64,000 nucleotides of DNA, taken from contig NZ_LFIO01001075.1 in assembly GCF_001187535.1 (NCBI RefSeq), positions 1-64,000 on the forward strand, written 5' to 3'. Positions within the stretch are counted from its first letter, which is position 1; every line of letters begins with the position of its first letter. The position numbers and the translations under genes were made by a program. Shown here one piece after another: positions 34,650 through 43,975 of the stretch. The notes beneath the pieces are model-generated. The model had not been told where the DNA came from. It worked only from the letters and a program-made list of their open reading frames with translations, and ran no database searches. The stretch comes from Rhizobium ecuadorense (GTDB lineage Bacteria; Pseudomonadota; Alphaproteobacteria; Rhizobiales; Rhizobiaceae).

Positions 34650-35108
34650 ATGTCGCGCCTGCCTGCCGCCCTTCTCTTTGCTGGAGCAATAGTCCTGGGA
34701 GCACCGCTCCTAAGCGCCGGCGCCTTCGCGCAGTCGGAAAACGAGGTCTATAATCGCATCGAGGAATTACACGGCGATGCCGCGGGCTTCGACCGGCCGC
34801 TGCGCCAGCTCGTTGTGGCGATGCGCTCCGGCGACGCCGAGACCATCGCCGGCCTTACCGAATATCCGCTGACCGTCAAGGCCAACGGCGAGACCTATGA
34901 TGTCGAGAACGCCGAGGATTTCGTCGAGAATTTCGACGATCTGGTGACGCCGGAGACCCGCCGCGCCGTCGGGCATCAGCAATATCAGGATCTCTTCGTC
35001 AACAGCGACGGCGTCATGCTCGCCAACGGCGCCGTCTGGATGGGCGCGGTCTGCGACGACAACGCCTGCCAAGAGAGCCACTGGGCGATCATCGCCATCA
35101 ATAATTAG
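34650..35108 (+). CDS. Small secreted protein of unknown function
   Basis: 152 aa with signal peptide (LPAALLFAGAIVLGAPLLSAGAFAQ). The mature part begins with an acidic helical segment followed by a compact alpha+beta region (LVVAMRSGDAETIAGLTEYPLTVKANGE, QQYQDLFVNSDGVMLANGAVWMGAVCDDNACQESHWAIIAI) resembling a SnoaL/NTF2-like fold, with two Cys that could form a disulfide. Divergent from the TetR gene. It converges on the kinase gene with only 15 bases between stops. Confidence 0.7.
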   Translation: MSRLPAALLFAGAIVLGAPLLSAGAFAQSENEVYNRIEELHGDAAGFDRPLRQLVVAMRSGDAETIAGLTEYPLTVKANGETYDVENAEDFVENFDDLVTPETRRAVGHQQYQDLFVNSDGVMLANGAVWMGAVCDDNACQESHWAIIAINN

Positions 35109-35123
35109 CGTCGCGCAGCAATG

Positions 35124-36755
35124 TCAGCCATCGCCGCGAAGCTTGCGCGCCAGCGTCTGAAGTTCCTTGAAGGCTTCGTAACGCTTGCGGTGGAGATCGG
35201 AAATCTCACCCTCGGACGGCTGAAAGCGTGTTTGCTCCCTGGTGAGTTCGCTCATCGCCGCGCGCACATCGGCAAATTGGCGGCCGGCGACGGCGCCGAG
35301 GATGGCCGCCCCGAGCAGCACCGGCTCCTCGGCCTTCGTGGCGACCACCGGCTTGCCGCTCGCATCGGCGAGCACCTGGCGGACGAAATCGTGCTGGCCG
35401 GCGCCGCCGCTGATGACGATGGTTCCGACGTTGACGCCCGCCTCGGCCTGCGTTTCGATGATCTGCCTGAGGCCGTAGCCGATGCCGCAAAGCCCGGCGA
35501 TGTATAGCGCAACCAGGCTGTCGAGATCCCGCTCCATGCCGAGGCCGGCGATAACAGCCCGGGCGTGCGGATCGGCAAAGGGCGCGCGGTTGCCGAGGAA
35601 CTCGGGAACGACGTGCAGCCCGGCCGCCAGCTTGACCGCATCGGAAGCACGGCCCGCCTTGCCGGCGGCAATGTCGGCAAGCAGGACCGGCAGCGCAGTG
35701 CCCGCGCTCGTCGCAAGCTCCCTCGCCTCGCCGGCCGCCGGATGGAAGGAGAGGAGCTGGTCGATCGCCGCGCCGGCGGCACTCTGGCCGCCCTCGTTCA
35801 GCCAGAGGCCCGGCACCATCGCCGAATAGTAAGGACCCCAGACGCCGGAAACGAAAGACGGTTCCGCCGTCGAGGTCATCGTGCAGGAGGAGGTCCCGAA
35901 GACATAGGCAAGATTGACCTGCGGATCGGCGCCGACGGTTCCGACGCCGCCGGCATGGGCGTCGATCAGCCCGGCCGCGACGGCCGTGCCCGGGACCAGG
36001 CCAAGTTCATCAGCTGCCGCAGCGGTCAGTCCCTGGCCAAGCGCCGACCCCGGCTCGACGATGGACGTGCCGATGCGGGCAAAACCTTCGTCTGCCAGCG
36101 CACCGAGGCCGACCTGATGGAAATAGCTGCTGTCCCAGCGCTTTTCATGGGCGAGATAGGTCCACTTGCAGGTGACCGTGCAGGTCGAGCGCGACAGGTC
36201 GCCGGTCGCCCGCCAGGTCAGGAAATCCGCGAGATCGAAGAATTGCCAGGCGGCGGCGAACACCTCGGGACGGTTTTCTCTGAGCCAGAGAAGCTTCGGC
36301 GTTTCCATTTCGGGAGAGATACGGCCGCCGACGTAACGCAGCACGTCATGCCCAAACGCATTGATGCGCTCCGCCTGTCGGACAGCGCGGTGGTCCATCC
36401 ACACGATGATATTCCGGTCCGGATCTTCCGAGGGCCCGACGGGCAGCGGCTTGCCGCCTTCGCCGAGGACGACGAGCGAACAGGTGGCGTCGAATCCCAG
36501 CCCCACCACGGAGGCCGGATCGACGCCGGCTGCGGAAACCGCCTCTCGCACGGCCGCGCAAACGGCGCTCCAGATTTCGCGGCTCGACTGCTCGACGATG
36601 GAGCCGGCTTCATGAAACAGGCTGATATTCCGCTTGGCGGAGGCAAGCATGCTGCCGGCCATATCGAACAAGCCGGCCCGGGCGCTGCCGGTGCCGACAT
36701 CGACGCCGACGACATAATTGGCGCCGGCTTCCGGGGTATGAGATGTGTCGCTCAT
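35124..36755 (-). CDS. FGGY-family pentulose/polyol kinase (ribulokinase-like)
   Basis: 543-aa sugar kinase with N-terminal ATPase motif YVVGVDVGTGSARAGLFD, the FGGY_N region (VGLGFDATCSLVVL, NIIVWMDHRA) and a C-terminal FGGY domain (VFGTSSCTMTS, IVISGGAGQHDFVRQVLADASGKPVV). It belongs to the ribulokinase-like group acting on D-ribulose or related ketoses and polyols. It is read in the same direction as the transporter genes but after a 200-base gap (36756-36955) that could hold its own promoter. It probably phosphorylates the released sugar or polyol. Confidence 0.85.
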   Translation of the reverse strand: MSDTSHTPEAGANYVVGVDVGTGSARAGLFDMAGSMLASAKRNISLFHEAGSIVEQSSREIWSAVCAAVREAVSAAGVDPASVVGLGFDATCSLVVLGEGGKPLPVGPSEDPDRNIIVWMDHRAVRQAERINAFGHDVLRYVGGRISPEMETPKLLWLRENRPEVFAAAWQFFDLADFLTWRATGDLSRSTCTVTCKWTYLAHEKRWDSSYFHQVGLGALADEGFARIGTSIVEPGSALGQGLTAAAADELGLVPGTAVAAGLIDAHAGGVGTVGADPQVNLAYVFGTSSCTMTSTAEPSFVSGVWGPYYSAMVPGLWLNEGGQSAAGAAIDQLLSFHPAAGEARELATSAGTALPVLLADIAAGKAGRASDAVKLAAGLHVVPEFLGNRAPFADPHARAVIAGLGMERDLDSLVALYIAGLCGIGYGLRQIIETQAEAGVNVGTIVISGGAGQHDFVRQVLADASGKPVVATKAEEPVLLGAAILGAVAGRQFADVRAAMSELTREQTRFQPSEGEISDLHRKRYEAFKELQTLARKLRGDG

Positions 36756-36955
36756 GGTCTCTCGTTTCAGATCGCCAGGGATCGGGGTTGATTGGCAGCC
36801 GCGGCCGATTTCAAAGGTTCACTATATCCGGAGAGATCGCCCATCCAGGGACGCTGACATTACGCGGTCGCGACAGCATGGCAAGGACAGCGAGGCGCGA
36901 GCCAAGCGACGCCCGACGGCATTGAGAGCCAAAGCCGCATGCGAGACGATCGCCG

Positions 36956-37672
36956 TCATAGCCTCTCTCCGACATTTTCCAGAATGGCGGCGAGCTCCAC
37001 CGCCCCTGTCGCAACGGCGACCGCTCCGGCAGCGTCGAGCACCGCACGGCGGCCAGGTCTCGGATCGGCCGGGTCGACGAATCCGACCGCCGTCATGCCT
37101 GCGGCTACGGCTGCCGCAATGCCATGAGCGCTGTCGTCGATCATGACGCATTTGGCGGGACAGGCTCGAAAGCGTTCAGCGCAATGTAGCAGGAGATCGG
37201 GCGCCGGCTTCGGCCGCGGCACGACTTCGGCGCTGAAGACGTCCTCGCCGAACGCGCTCCACAGATCGAGTTTCCCCAGGCTGTTGCGAAGCCGTTGCAT
37301 CGTACTGTTCGACGCGACGCATTTCGGCCGGTTGAGATTATGGACGATGGCGGAAATGCCAGGAATGGGCGTCAGCGAGCGCGCGAACTCCTCGAACAGA
37401 TTGAGATGCCAGGTCTCGAACAGCGCGGCGATATCGACTATCCCGTAATCGCGCCGACACATTTCGGCGATGATGCTTTCCGAATTGCCGGTGAATTTGA
37501 CATGTGCCTCCGCTGCGCTGATCGCGATGCCGGCGCCTTGCAGCGTTTCCGCCAAAGTGCGGCTGGCGATCGGCTCGCTGTCTATGAGCACGCCGTCGCA
37601 ATCGAAGATCACGAGGTCGATGCTGTCCATGGTGCCCGTCATACCGGGATGATCGATGCGGTTATCGAGCAT
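36956..37672 (-). CDS. HAD-family phosphatase (beta-phosphoglucomutase/GPH-like)
   Basis: 238 aa. HAD nucleophile motif VIFDCDGVLIDSEP, cap domain, motif II VASNST, Lys in VPRPKPAPDLLL and acidic motif CVMIDDSAHG. It could dephosphorylate a sugar- or polyol-phosphate produced by the adjacent phosphodiesterase. The ATG follows the phosphodiesterase stop by 3 bases with a GGGGGTGA site, showing translational linkage. A start 14 codons later is possible. Confidence 0.8.
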   Translation of the reverse strand: MLDNRIDHPGMTGTMDSIDLVIFDCDGVLIDSEPIASRTLAETLQGAGIAISAAEAHVKFTGNSESIIAEMCRRDYGIVDIAALFETWHLNLFEEFARSLTPIPGISAIVHNLNRPKCVASNSTMQRLRNSLGKLDLWSAFGEDVFSAEVVPRPKPAPDLLLHCAERFRACPAKCVMIDDSAHGIAAAVAAGMTAVGFVDPADPRPGRRAVLDAAGAVAVATGAVELAAILENVGERL

Positions 37673-37675
37673 GCG

Positions 37676-38404
37676 TCACCCCCGCGCCCGCAAGGCGAGA
37701 TCCGGCCGGTCGGTGGTGATCTGCCGGATCGGTTTGGCAAGCCAGTATTCGAGATCGCTGATTTCGTTCGGAACCCAGGCGCCGAGACGGTCGAGCGGCA
37801 CGAGCTGGGTTATCTCATCCCAGTGCGCCTGAAGCAGCGACTTTTCGACGGCGATGATATCCGAGCATTGCGTCATCAGGCTGAGGCCGCTCGTCAGACC
37901 AAGACGCTCGGCCGACTTGGCATCAAAGGACGACAAAGTCCGGATGCCGGGAGCAACCTTGCGAATGTCGGCGAGCACGTCGGGATGGAAGCTGGTGAGA
38001 ACCGATCGCTCGGCCAGACCAAACCGCTCGACGGCGGCGAATGCCTTGGCGGCAAGCCCCTCATACGGCGTTCCATCGGCATGGGTCTTCAGTTCGATGT
38101 GAAGTTCGAGCGCTGTATCCTTGAAAACGGCAAGCACCTCTTCCAGCGTCGGGATCGTCTCCCCGTCGCTCTGCGTGAGGCTGATTTCACGGTGTTTTCC
38201 GAGGCTGAGGTCGGCGACCGGCCCGCGCGCATCCGTGGTGCGCTCGAGCGTCGGGTCGTGAATGACCAGCATTTCTCCCGATCGTGTCAGGTGGATGTCG
38301 AACTCCACGCCGTCGACCGGCATTTGCGCAAGTTTTCGGAAGCCCGAAAGACTGTTTTCAGGCCAGAGATTACGGCCACCGCGGTGGCCGATGATATGCA
38401 CCAT
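37676..38404 (-). CDS. Cytoplasmic glycerophosphodiester phosphodiesterase (UgpQ-like)
   Basis: 242 aa GDPD TIM barrel. Catalytic and metal residues: IGHRGGRNLWPENS, EFDIHLT, VIHDPTLERTT, HIELKT and QITTDRPDLA at the end. It lacks a signal peptide, so it acts on substrate after import. It cleaves glycerophosphodiesters or related phosphodiesters to a phosphate ester and an alcohol. It lies 27 bases after the permease gene in the same operon. Confidence 0.88.
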   Translation of the reverse strand: MVHIIGHRGGRNLWPENSLSGFRKLAQMPVDGVEFDIHLTRSGEMLVIHDPTLERTTDARGPVADLSLGKHREISLTQSDGETIPTLEEVLAVFKDTALELHIELKTHADGTPYEGLAAKAFAAVERFGLAERSVLTSFHPDVLADIRKVAPGIRTLSSFDAKSAERLGLTSGLSLMTQCSDIIAVEKSLLQAHWDEITQLVPLDRLGAWVPNEISDLEYWLAKPIRQITTDRPDLALRARG

Positions 38405-38431
38405 CGTCTAAATATCCTTGAGATCTTCGTG

Positions 38432-39352
38432 TTATTTTCCGGAGTCCACCAGCCCCTTGGTGAACCAGCGTTGCATGAAGAGAATGACCGCCGCAGGCGG
38501 AAGCATGACGAGCAGCGCCGCGCTCATGGCAATGTTCCAGGCCGGCGCCGAGTCCGAGACCGGAACGAGTTGCTTCAGCCCGAGCACCGCCGTTCCCATC
38601 TCCTTGTCGGTGGTGAACAGCAACGGCCACAAATACTGGTTCCAGCCGTAGAGAAACAGGATGATCGACAACGCCGCTATGTTGGCGCTCGACAGCGGCA
38701 GGAGGATATCCTTGAAAAATTTCAGCGGACCGGCGCCGTCGAGCTTGGCCGCCTCGCAAAGCTCATCGGGAACGGTCAGGAAAAACTGCCGGAACAGGAA
38801 GGTTGCGGAGGCCGAGGCGATCAGCGGCAGGATCAGGCCGCTATAGCTGTTGACCATATTCCATTTCAACGAGGCTTCCATGCTGTATCCCGTCAGTTGT
38901 TCGACGACACCGGACAGACCGATCGTCGCAGCCAGCCAGCGAAGCGGCCCGGCAGCATCGGCGACCGCTTCATAGGTCGGGATGATGCGGACCTCGACCG
39001 GAAGCATCAGCGACACGAAAATGAGCCAGAACGCCGTCATGCGAAACGGGAAGCGGAAATAGGTGACACCGAAAGCGGCGATCAGCGAGATCGCCAGCTT
39101 GCCGATGACGATGCCGGCGGTGACGATGATCGAATTCAGGAACAGCCGGGAGAATTCGCCCTGCTGCCAGGCGGCAGCCAGGTTTTCGAAGAAATGCGAG
39201 CCCGGCATGACCGGGAACGGCGTCTGCTGAACCTCCTGTAAGGTGAGCGAACCGGCGACGAAGGCGAAGTAGAGCGGCAGGCAGACGAAGACCGCGCCGA
39301 TGAGCAGCACCGCGTGGCAGAAGATCGAAAGACCGAGATGACGTTCGGGCAT
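38432..39352 (-). CDS. ABC transporter permease (UgpE/MalG type)
   Basis: 306 aa with six membrane helices and the EAA loop (DELCEAAKLDGAGPLKFFKDILLPL). It closely follows the MalG-type pattern (LFLYGWNQYLWPLLF near the end). It pairs with the upstream permease, with 2 bases between the genes. The start at 39352 (MPERHLGLSIF) was chosen because the longer frame overlaps the other permease. Confidence 0.9.
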   Translation of the reverse strand: MPERHLGLSIFCHAVLLIGAVFVCLPLYFAFVAGSLTLQEVQQTPFPVMPGSHFFENLAAAWQQGEFSRLFLNSIIVTAGIVIGKLAISLIAAFGVTYFRFPFRMTAFWLIFVSLMLPVEVRIIPTYEAVADAAGPLRWLAATIGLSGVVEQLTGYSMEASLKWNMVNSYSGLILPLIASASATFLFRQFFLTVPDELCEAAKLDGAGPLKFFKDILLPLSSANIAALSIILFLYGWNQYLWPLLFTTDKEMGTAVLGLKQLVPVSDSAPAWNIAMSAALLVMLPPAAVILFMQRWFTKGLVDSGK

Positions 39353-39354
39353 GA

Positions 39355-40320
39355 CTACACCTGGTAATTGACCTTGCGCTCGAGAGCGCGGAATTGAATG
39401 ACGGTGAACAGGATGGCGATCAGCATCAGCAGCACGGACTGGGCGGCCGACGAACCGAGGTCCAGTTGTACGAAGCCGTCCTGATAGACCTTGTAGACCA
39501 GGCTGTTCGTTGCTCCCGCCGGGCCGCCGCGGGTGACCGCATCGATGATGCCGAAGGTTTCGAACAGTCCGTAGACGAAGTTCATCACCACGAGGAAGAA
39601 GATCGTCGGCGAAATCAGCGGCAGCGAGATGGTGAAGAAGCGCCGCACGGGTCTTGCGCCATCGAGCTTTGCCGCCTCCAACAGCGAAGCGGGCACAGCC
39701 AGCAATGCAGCGACGAGAAAAATGTAGTCGTAGCAGACATTCTTCCAGACCGAGGCGATCGTCACCAGAAGCTGCGCATCGAACGGCCGCCGGTTCGGAT
39801 CCCATTCGACGCCCAACCCATGCAGAAACTGCGCGATCGGCCCAACAGCCGGATTGAACAGGAAGGCCCAGATCACCCCTGATATGACCGGCGCGATCGC
39901 ATAGGGAAGCAGGATGATGCTCTTATAAATTCCCCTGCCCCTGATCACGAAATCGGTGGCGAAGGCAAACAGGCCGGCAAGCAGAAGCGTTGCGGCATTC
40001 TGCGCGACGGTAAACCACAGCGTGAACAGCGCACTGGCGCGATATTCCGGACTTGCGAACAGATTGTAGAAATTCTCCAGCCCGACGAAAATTTCGGTGC
40101 CGCCGAAGGGATCGACCTGAACGAAGGCCAGCGACAGCGCCTTGTAGGAGGGGATGAAAAAGAAGAACAGCAGTATCAGCAGTTGCGGCGCGACCAGGCC
40201 GAAAGCGAGCCAGGGCTTGTTAAAATTAGCCGACTTCAACCCGGGTTCCAAGGGCTGCGCGCTCCTCCGGCCAGTCGAGAGAATATCCGGGATGCGAAGG
40301 CGCCTGGCGGCGCCCTCCAT
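39355..40320 (-). CDS. ABC transporter permease (UgpA/MalF type)
   Basis: 321 aa with six helices beginning WLAFGLVAPQLLILLFFFFIPSYKALSLAF and an EAA loop (ASLLEAAKLDGARPVRRFFTISLPLISPT). GGGAAAG precedes the ATG at 40320, 14 bases after the binding-protein stop. Together with the next permease it forms the membrane channel. Confidence 0.9.
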   Translation of the reverse strand: MEGAARRLRIPDILSTGRRSAQPLEPGLKSANFNKPWLAFGLVAPQLLILLFFFFIPSYKALSLAFVQVDPFGGTEIFVGLENFYNLFASPEYRASALFTLWFTVAQNAATLLLAGLFAFATDFVIRGRGIYKSIILLPYAIAPVISGVIWAFLFNPAVGPIAQFLHGLGVEWDPNRRPFDAQLLVTIASVWKNVCYDYIFLVAALLAVPASLLEAAKLDGARPVRRFFTISLPLISPTIFFLVVMNFVYGLFETFGIIDAVTRGGPAGATNSLVYKVYQDGFVQLDLGSSAAQSVLLMLIAILFTVIQFRALERKVNYQV

Positions 40321-40333
40321 CTTTCCCAAAGTC

Positions 40334-41692
40334 CTACTTTGCTGCATGAAGCTGCTCGTATTGGCGAAGGATCTGGTTTCCGCGGGCCGCCGCCGCATCC
40401 AGCGCCTGCTGTGGTGTCTTTTGTCCGGTCCAGACGCCCTGGATCTCTTCCACCAAAAGCGCCATCGACTGGTTGTGATTGCCGAAGCGGAAGCCGCGCG
40501 AATTGTCGGTCGGCGTTCCGCGCGTCAGCTGGAGAATGGCGATCTCGCGGGTCGGGTGATCCTTGAAATAGCCCTCAGACTTGGCTTGTTCATAGGCGGC
40601 GTTCGTGACCGGCACATAGCCGGTCTGCTTGCTCCACCAGACCTGCGTCTTCGGCGAAGCGAGGAAGTTCAGGAAGGCGGCAGCACCCGCATATTCATCC
40701 TCCGACTTGCCTTTCAGGACCCAGAGCGCGCCGCCACCGATGGTGCTGTTCTTCGGCTCGATACCCTCCTCATGCGGTAGGAACGTTGCGCTCCAATTGA
40801 ATTTTGCGCCGCTCTCGACGGCAGCATGGGCCGCGGTGGAGGCCACATAGGTCGAGCAGGTGCCCGACGTAAACAGCTGGTCGGGCGAGAGGCCCTGACC
40901 TGCGATCTGCAGGATGCCGGCATCGAGCCATGTTTTGAGGCGCGTCACCTGAGCGACGACCAGCGGGCTCTTGTTGAAGATGAACTCGGTATCGAGACCG
41001 CCGAAGCCGTTCGCCTTGGTTCCGTAAGGCTGATCCTGGATGGCCGCGTAGTTTTCGATCAGGCTCCAATAGAAGTCGTTTGCAAGCGCCATCTGGCACT
41101 TCGAAATTCCCTTCTCCTTGATAGCGCTGAGCTGCTTGTCGAGCTCCTGCCAGGTCTCGCCCGGCTTGTCGAAGCCGGCTGCCTTGAAATGATCGGCATT
41201 GTACCAGAAGATCGGCGTCGAGCTGTTGAAGGGCATCGCCGCCGGCTTGCCATCGACGAGATAGAAGCCGGCCACCGGGGCGAGGAAATCGTTCCAGTCG
41301 ATCTTGTAGCCTTCCTTCTCCATGAGCGCCGGCACCGGAATGATGGCGCCGGAATTGTACATGGTCAGGAAACCCCGCTCAGCGGCCTGGATCAGCACCG
41401 GCTGTTGGTGGACGCGGTAGGCGGCCACCATCGCCGCCATGGTTTCCTCGTAATTGCCTTTGCCGATGCCGACGACCTCGTATTTGTCCTGTGAGGCGTT
41501 GAAGTCGGCAATCAGCTTGTTGGTGATCTCGGCAAGGCGGCCGCCTGCCGCATTCCACCATTCGATCTTGACGCGATCGGCCGCGCCGGCGTCGCCCGCA
41601 TTGGCCAGGCCGAGCGTCACCAGTGCAACACCCGCCGCGAACGACCGGATCGTCCGCCCCATGCGGGCGCCTATCGAAGACTTTGCCGTCAT
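40334..41692 (-). CDS. ABC transporter solute-binding protein (UgpB type)
   Basis: 452 aa with signal peptide ([23 protein letters not shown]). The mature part follows the cluster-D extracellular binding protein 1 pattern ([50 protein letters not shown]...[15 protein letters not shown]). UgpB homologues bind glycerol-3-phosphate or glycerophosphodiesters; the GDPD gene in the same operon supports such a ligand (inference). First gene of the operon, divergent from the ATPase gene. Confidence 0.9.
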   Translation of the reverse strand: MTAKSSIGARMGRTIRSFAAGVALVTLGLANAGDAGAADRVKIEWWNAAGGRLAEITNKLIADFNASQDKYEVVGIGKGNYEETMAAMVAAYRVHQQPVLIQAAERGFLTMYNSGAIIPVPALMEKEGYKIDWNDFLAPVAGFYLVDGKPAAMPFNSSTPIFWYNADHFKAAGFDKPGETWQELDKQLSAIKEKGISKCQMALANDFYWSLIENYAAIQDQPYGTKANGFGGLDTEFIFNKSPLVVAQVTRLKTWLDAGILQIAGQGLSPDQLFTSGTCSTYVASTAAHAAVESGAKFNWSATFLPHEEGIEPKNSTIGGGALWVLKGKSEDEYAGAAAFLNFLASPKTQVWWSKQTGYVPVTNAAYEQAKSEGYFKDHPTREIAILQLTRGTPTDNSRGFRFGNHNQSMALLVEEIQGVWTGQKTPQQALDAAAARGNQILRQYEQLHAAK

Positions 41693-41787
41693 TTCGTTTT
41701 CCTCTCCATTGCCGTTGTTCGCCGACCGGCGCGCCCGGCGCCGGTCAACCCCTCCCAGAGTGGCGATAAAACAAGGTTGGGGCCACT

Positions 41788-41819
41788 TGTTACAAATGTC
41801 AATAGCATGTTACAAATGT
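41788..41819. promoter_or_regulatory. Direct-repeat operators between the divergent transporter units
   Basis: TGTTACAAATGT occurs at 41788-41799 and again, identical, at 41808-41819, 20 bases (two helical turns) apart. The repeats lie between the UgpB-type and ATPase genes and are the best candidate sites for the SorC regulator encoded nearby. Confidence 0.65.
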
Positions 41820-41843
41820 ATGACGACATTAGAGGAGGATGCC

Positions 41844-42878
41844 ATGGCAGCTATCGAACTGATCGACCTGAAGAAGAATTACGGGGCGGTTCCGGCGGTA
41901 AAGGGGATCAATCTCACCGTCGCCGACGGCGAAATGATCGTTCTGGTCGGGCCCTCAGGATGCGGAAAATCGACCTTGCTGCGGATGATCGCGGGCCTCG
42001 AAGCCATAAGCTCCGGGCACCTCAGGATAGCAGGCAGCGACGTCGGCCACGTTGATCCGGCCGACCGCAACATCGCCATGGTCTTCCAGAACTATGCGCT
42101 CTATCCGCACATGACCGTTCGGCAGAATCTCGAATACGGCCTCAAGAATCGCCGCGTGCCGCGCGACGAGATCGACCGGCGGATCGCCAACGCCGCCGGC
42201 ATCCTGGAAATCGGCGACTTCCTCGAGCGGCGCCCCCGCCAGCTCTCGGGCGGACAGCGCCAACGCGTTGCCATGGGCCGCGCCATCGTCCGCGATCCCG
42301 CCGCTTTTCTGTTCGACGAACCTCTGTCCAACCTCGATGCGAAGCTGCGCGTGCAAATGCGCGTCGAGATCCGCAGGCTGCAGCGGCAGCTCAAGACAAC
42401 GAGCCTCTATGTCACGCACGACCAGCTCGAGGCTATGACGCTCGCCGACAGGCTGGTCGTCATGAACGGCGGCCGGATCGAGCAGATCGGGACACCGATC
42501 GAGGTGTATCGCCGTCCCGAGACCGTCTTCGTTGCCGGCTTCATCGGCTCTCCGCCGATGAACCTGGTCGATCTCGACGAGCTGGGACCCTGTGACCTGG
42601 CACTTCCCAGAGACACGGATCTCATCGGTATCAGGCCAAGTGCGATCAACCTCGGTGATGGATCGGCGCATGATCTCCGGTTCGACGCCCATGTCGAATT
42701 GATCGAAACCGTCGGTGACGAGAACAACGTCCATCTGCGCATCGATGGCTGCGACAAGCGCATCGTGGCGAGCGTACCCACCGATCGACGTCTGCAGGAA
42801 GGCGATCGCACTTCATGTCATATACGAAAGGACGGTCTGCATCTCTTCAACAGGACGACAGGGCGGCGAACCGATTGA
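41844..42878 (+). CDS. ABC transporter ATPase (UgpC/MalK type)
   Basis: 344 aa. Walker [10 protein letters not shown], signature [14 protein letters not shown], Walker [13 protein letters not shown], switch His in [10 protein letters not shown], and a C-terminal regulatory TOBE-type domain (about 240-335). It energises the importer encoded on the other strand. AGAGGAGG sits just before the ATG. The regulator gene follows, so the ATPase and regulator probably share a transcript. Confidence 0.9.
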   Translation: MAAIELIDLKKNYGAVPAVKGINLTVADGEMIVLVGPSGCGKSTLLRMIAGLEAISSGHLRIAGSDVGHVDPADRNIAMVFQNYALYPHMTVRQNLEYGLKNRRVPRDEIDRRIANAAGILEIGDFLERRPRQLSGGQRQRVAMGRAIVRDPAAFLFDEPLSNLDAKLRVQMRVEIRRLQRQLKTTSLYVTHDQLEAMTLADRLVVMNGGRIEQIGTPIEVYRRPETVFVAGFIGSPPMNLVDLDELGPCDLALPRDTDLIGIRPSAINLGDGSAHDLRFDAHVELIETVGDENNVHLRIDGCDKRIVASVPTDRRLQEGDRTSCHIRKDGLHLFNRTTGRRTD

Positions 42879-42970
42879 GGGAGCGAAGCAGATGACGGCT
42901 GACCCTTGCGATTGACAAGCGTCAGGGATTTGAGATCCATGGCCATCGAATTGGAGGCGCAGATTATTGC

Positions 42971-43975
42971 ATGTCACAAAACAGAGGTGCTTCTTTCCAG
43001 CCGATGGCGCTCCCCGACGAGCAGATGCAGGTGCGCGTGGTCTGGCTCTATTACATGGAGGGACGCACCCAGGGTGAGATTGCAGAAGCGCTTTCGACCA
43101 ACCGGCTTCGCGTCAACAAGATCATCGCCGAGGCGCGCCGGTCCGGCCTGGTGACGATCACCCTCAATTCCCGGCTGACATCCTGCGTCGCCCTGGAACA
43201 GCAGTTGGCGGCAGAATTCTCGCTCAACCGGGCGATCATCGTACCGACGCCGGAGGATGCGGAACTCATCCCTGTCCTGCTCGGCCAGGCAGCCGCCGAT
43301 TATCTCGTGCAATTGCTGAACGGCGGCAATATCCGCGGCGTCGGCGTCGGCTGGGGGGCGACGCTCCGCGAAATGGTGCGTCACATGCCGTCACTCCGAC
43401 GCCCTGATATCTGCGTCAACTCGGTCATGGGAGGGCTGACCCACGGCATCGAAATCAACACTTTTGACATTGCGAGCGATCTTGCCCGCCAGCTCAATGC
43501 CGAGTGCTCCTATCTTGCTGCACCGATCTATGCCGGCAGTCCGGAGTCGCGGATGGCGATTATCAGACAGGATGTTTTCGAGACGGCCTTTCGGCAGATC
43601 GAGGCCAATGACGTCATCGTGCTCAGCATCGGCGACATGACCGAACGCTCGCTGCTGATGCGCTACGGCCTGCCGAGCAACATCAATATCGAGGAACTGG
43701 TCGCGGCTGGCGCCTGTGGTGACGTGCTCGGCCAGTTCATCGACAATACCGGGCATCCGATCAAGCACGCGATCAACAGGTGCGCGATCGCTCCCGAACT
43801 CGAAGCCCTGCGCGCTATTCCGAACGTCATCTTCGCGTCAGGGGGCCTGAACAAGGCGCAGGCTATTGCTGCCGTGTTGCTGTCGGGTCTGGGCAATGTG
43901 CTGATCTGCGACGAAGACACGGCCCGGCAAGCGCGACAGCTTGCGCTGGATCTCAAAATAGGCAGCGGTTTATAG
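42971..43975 (+). CDS. SorC-family sugar-responsive regulator
   Basis: 334 aa. N-terminal HTH (VWLYYMEGRTQGEIAEALSTNRLRVNKIIAEARRSGLV) and a large SorC/DeoR-type sugar-binding domain with VGVGWGATLREMV and FASGGLNKAQAIAAVLLSGLGNVLICDE. It probably senses a sugar- or polyol-phosphate made by this pathway and controls the repeats at 41788-41819. The stop overlaps the end of the converging membrane-protein gene by 6 bases. Confidence 0.87.
   Translation: MSQNRGASFQPMALPDEQMQVRVVWLYYMEGRTQGEIAEALSTNRLRVNKIIAEARRSGLVTITLNSRLTSCVALEQQLAAEFSLNRAIIVPTPEDAELIPVLLGQAAADYLVQLLNGGNIRGVGVGWGATLREMVRHMPSLRRPDICVNSVMGGLTHGIEINTFDIASDLARQLNAECSYLAAPIYAGSPESRMAIIRQDVFETAFRQIEANDVIVLSIGDMTERSLLMRYGLPSNINIEELVAAGACGDVLGQFIDNTGHPIKHAINRCAIAPELEALRAIPNVIFASGGLNKAQAIAAVLLSGLGNVLICDEDTARQARQLALDLKIGSGL

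Noticed and set aside
37295..39241. 648-aa plus-strand frame over the GDPD and permease genes
   Set aside because: It mirrors the real minus-strand genes and has the typical shadow composition.
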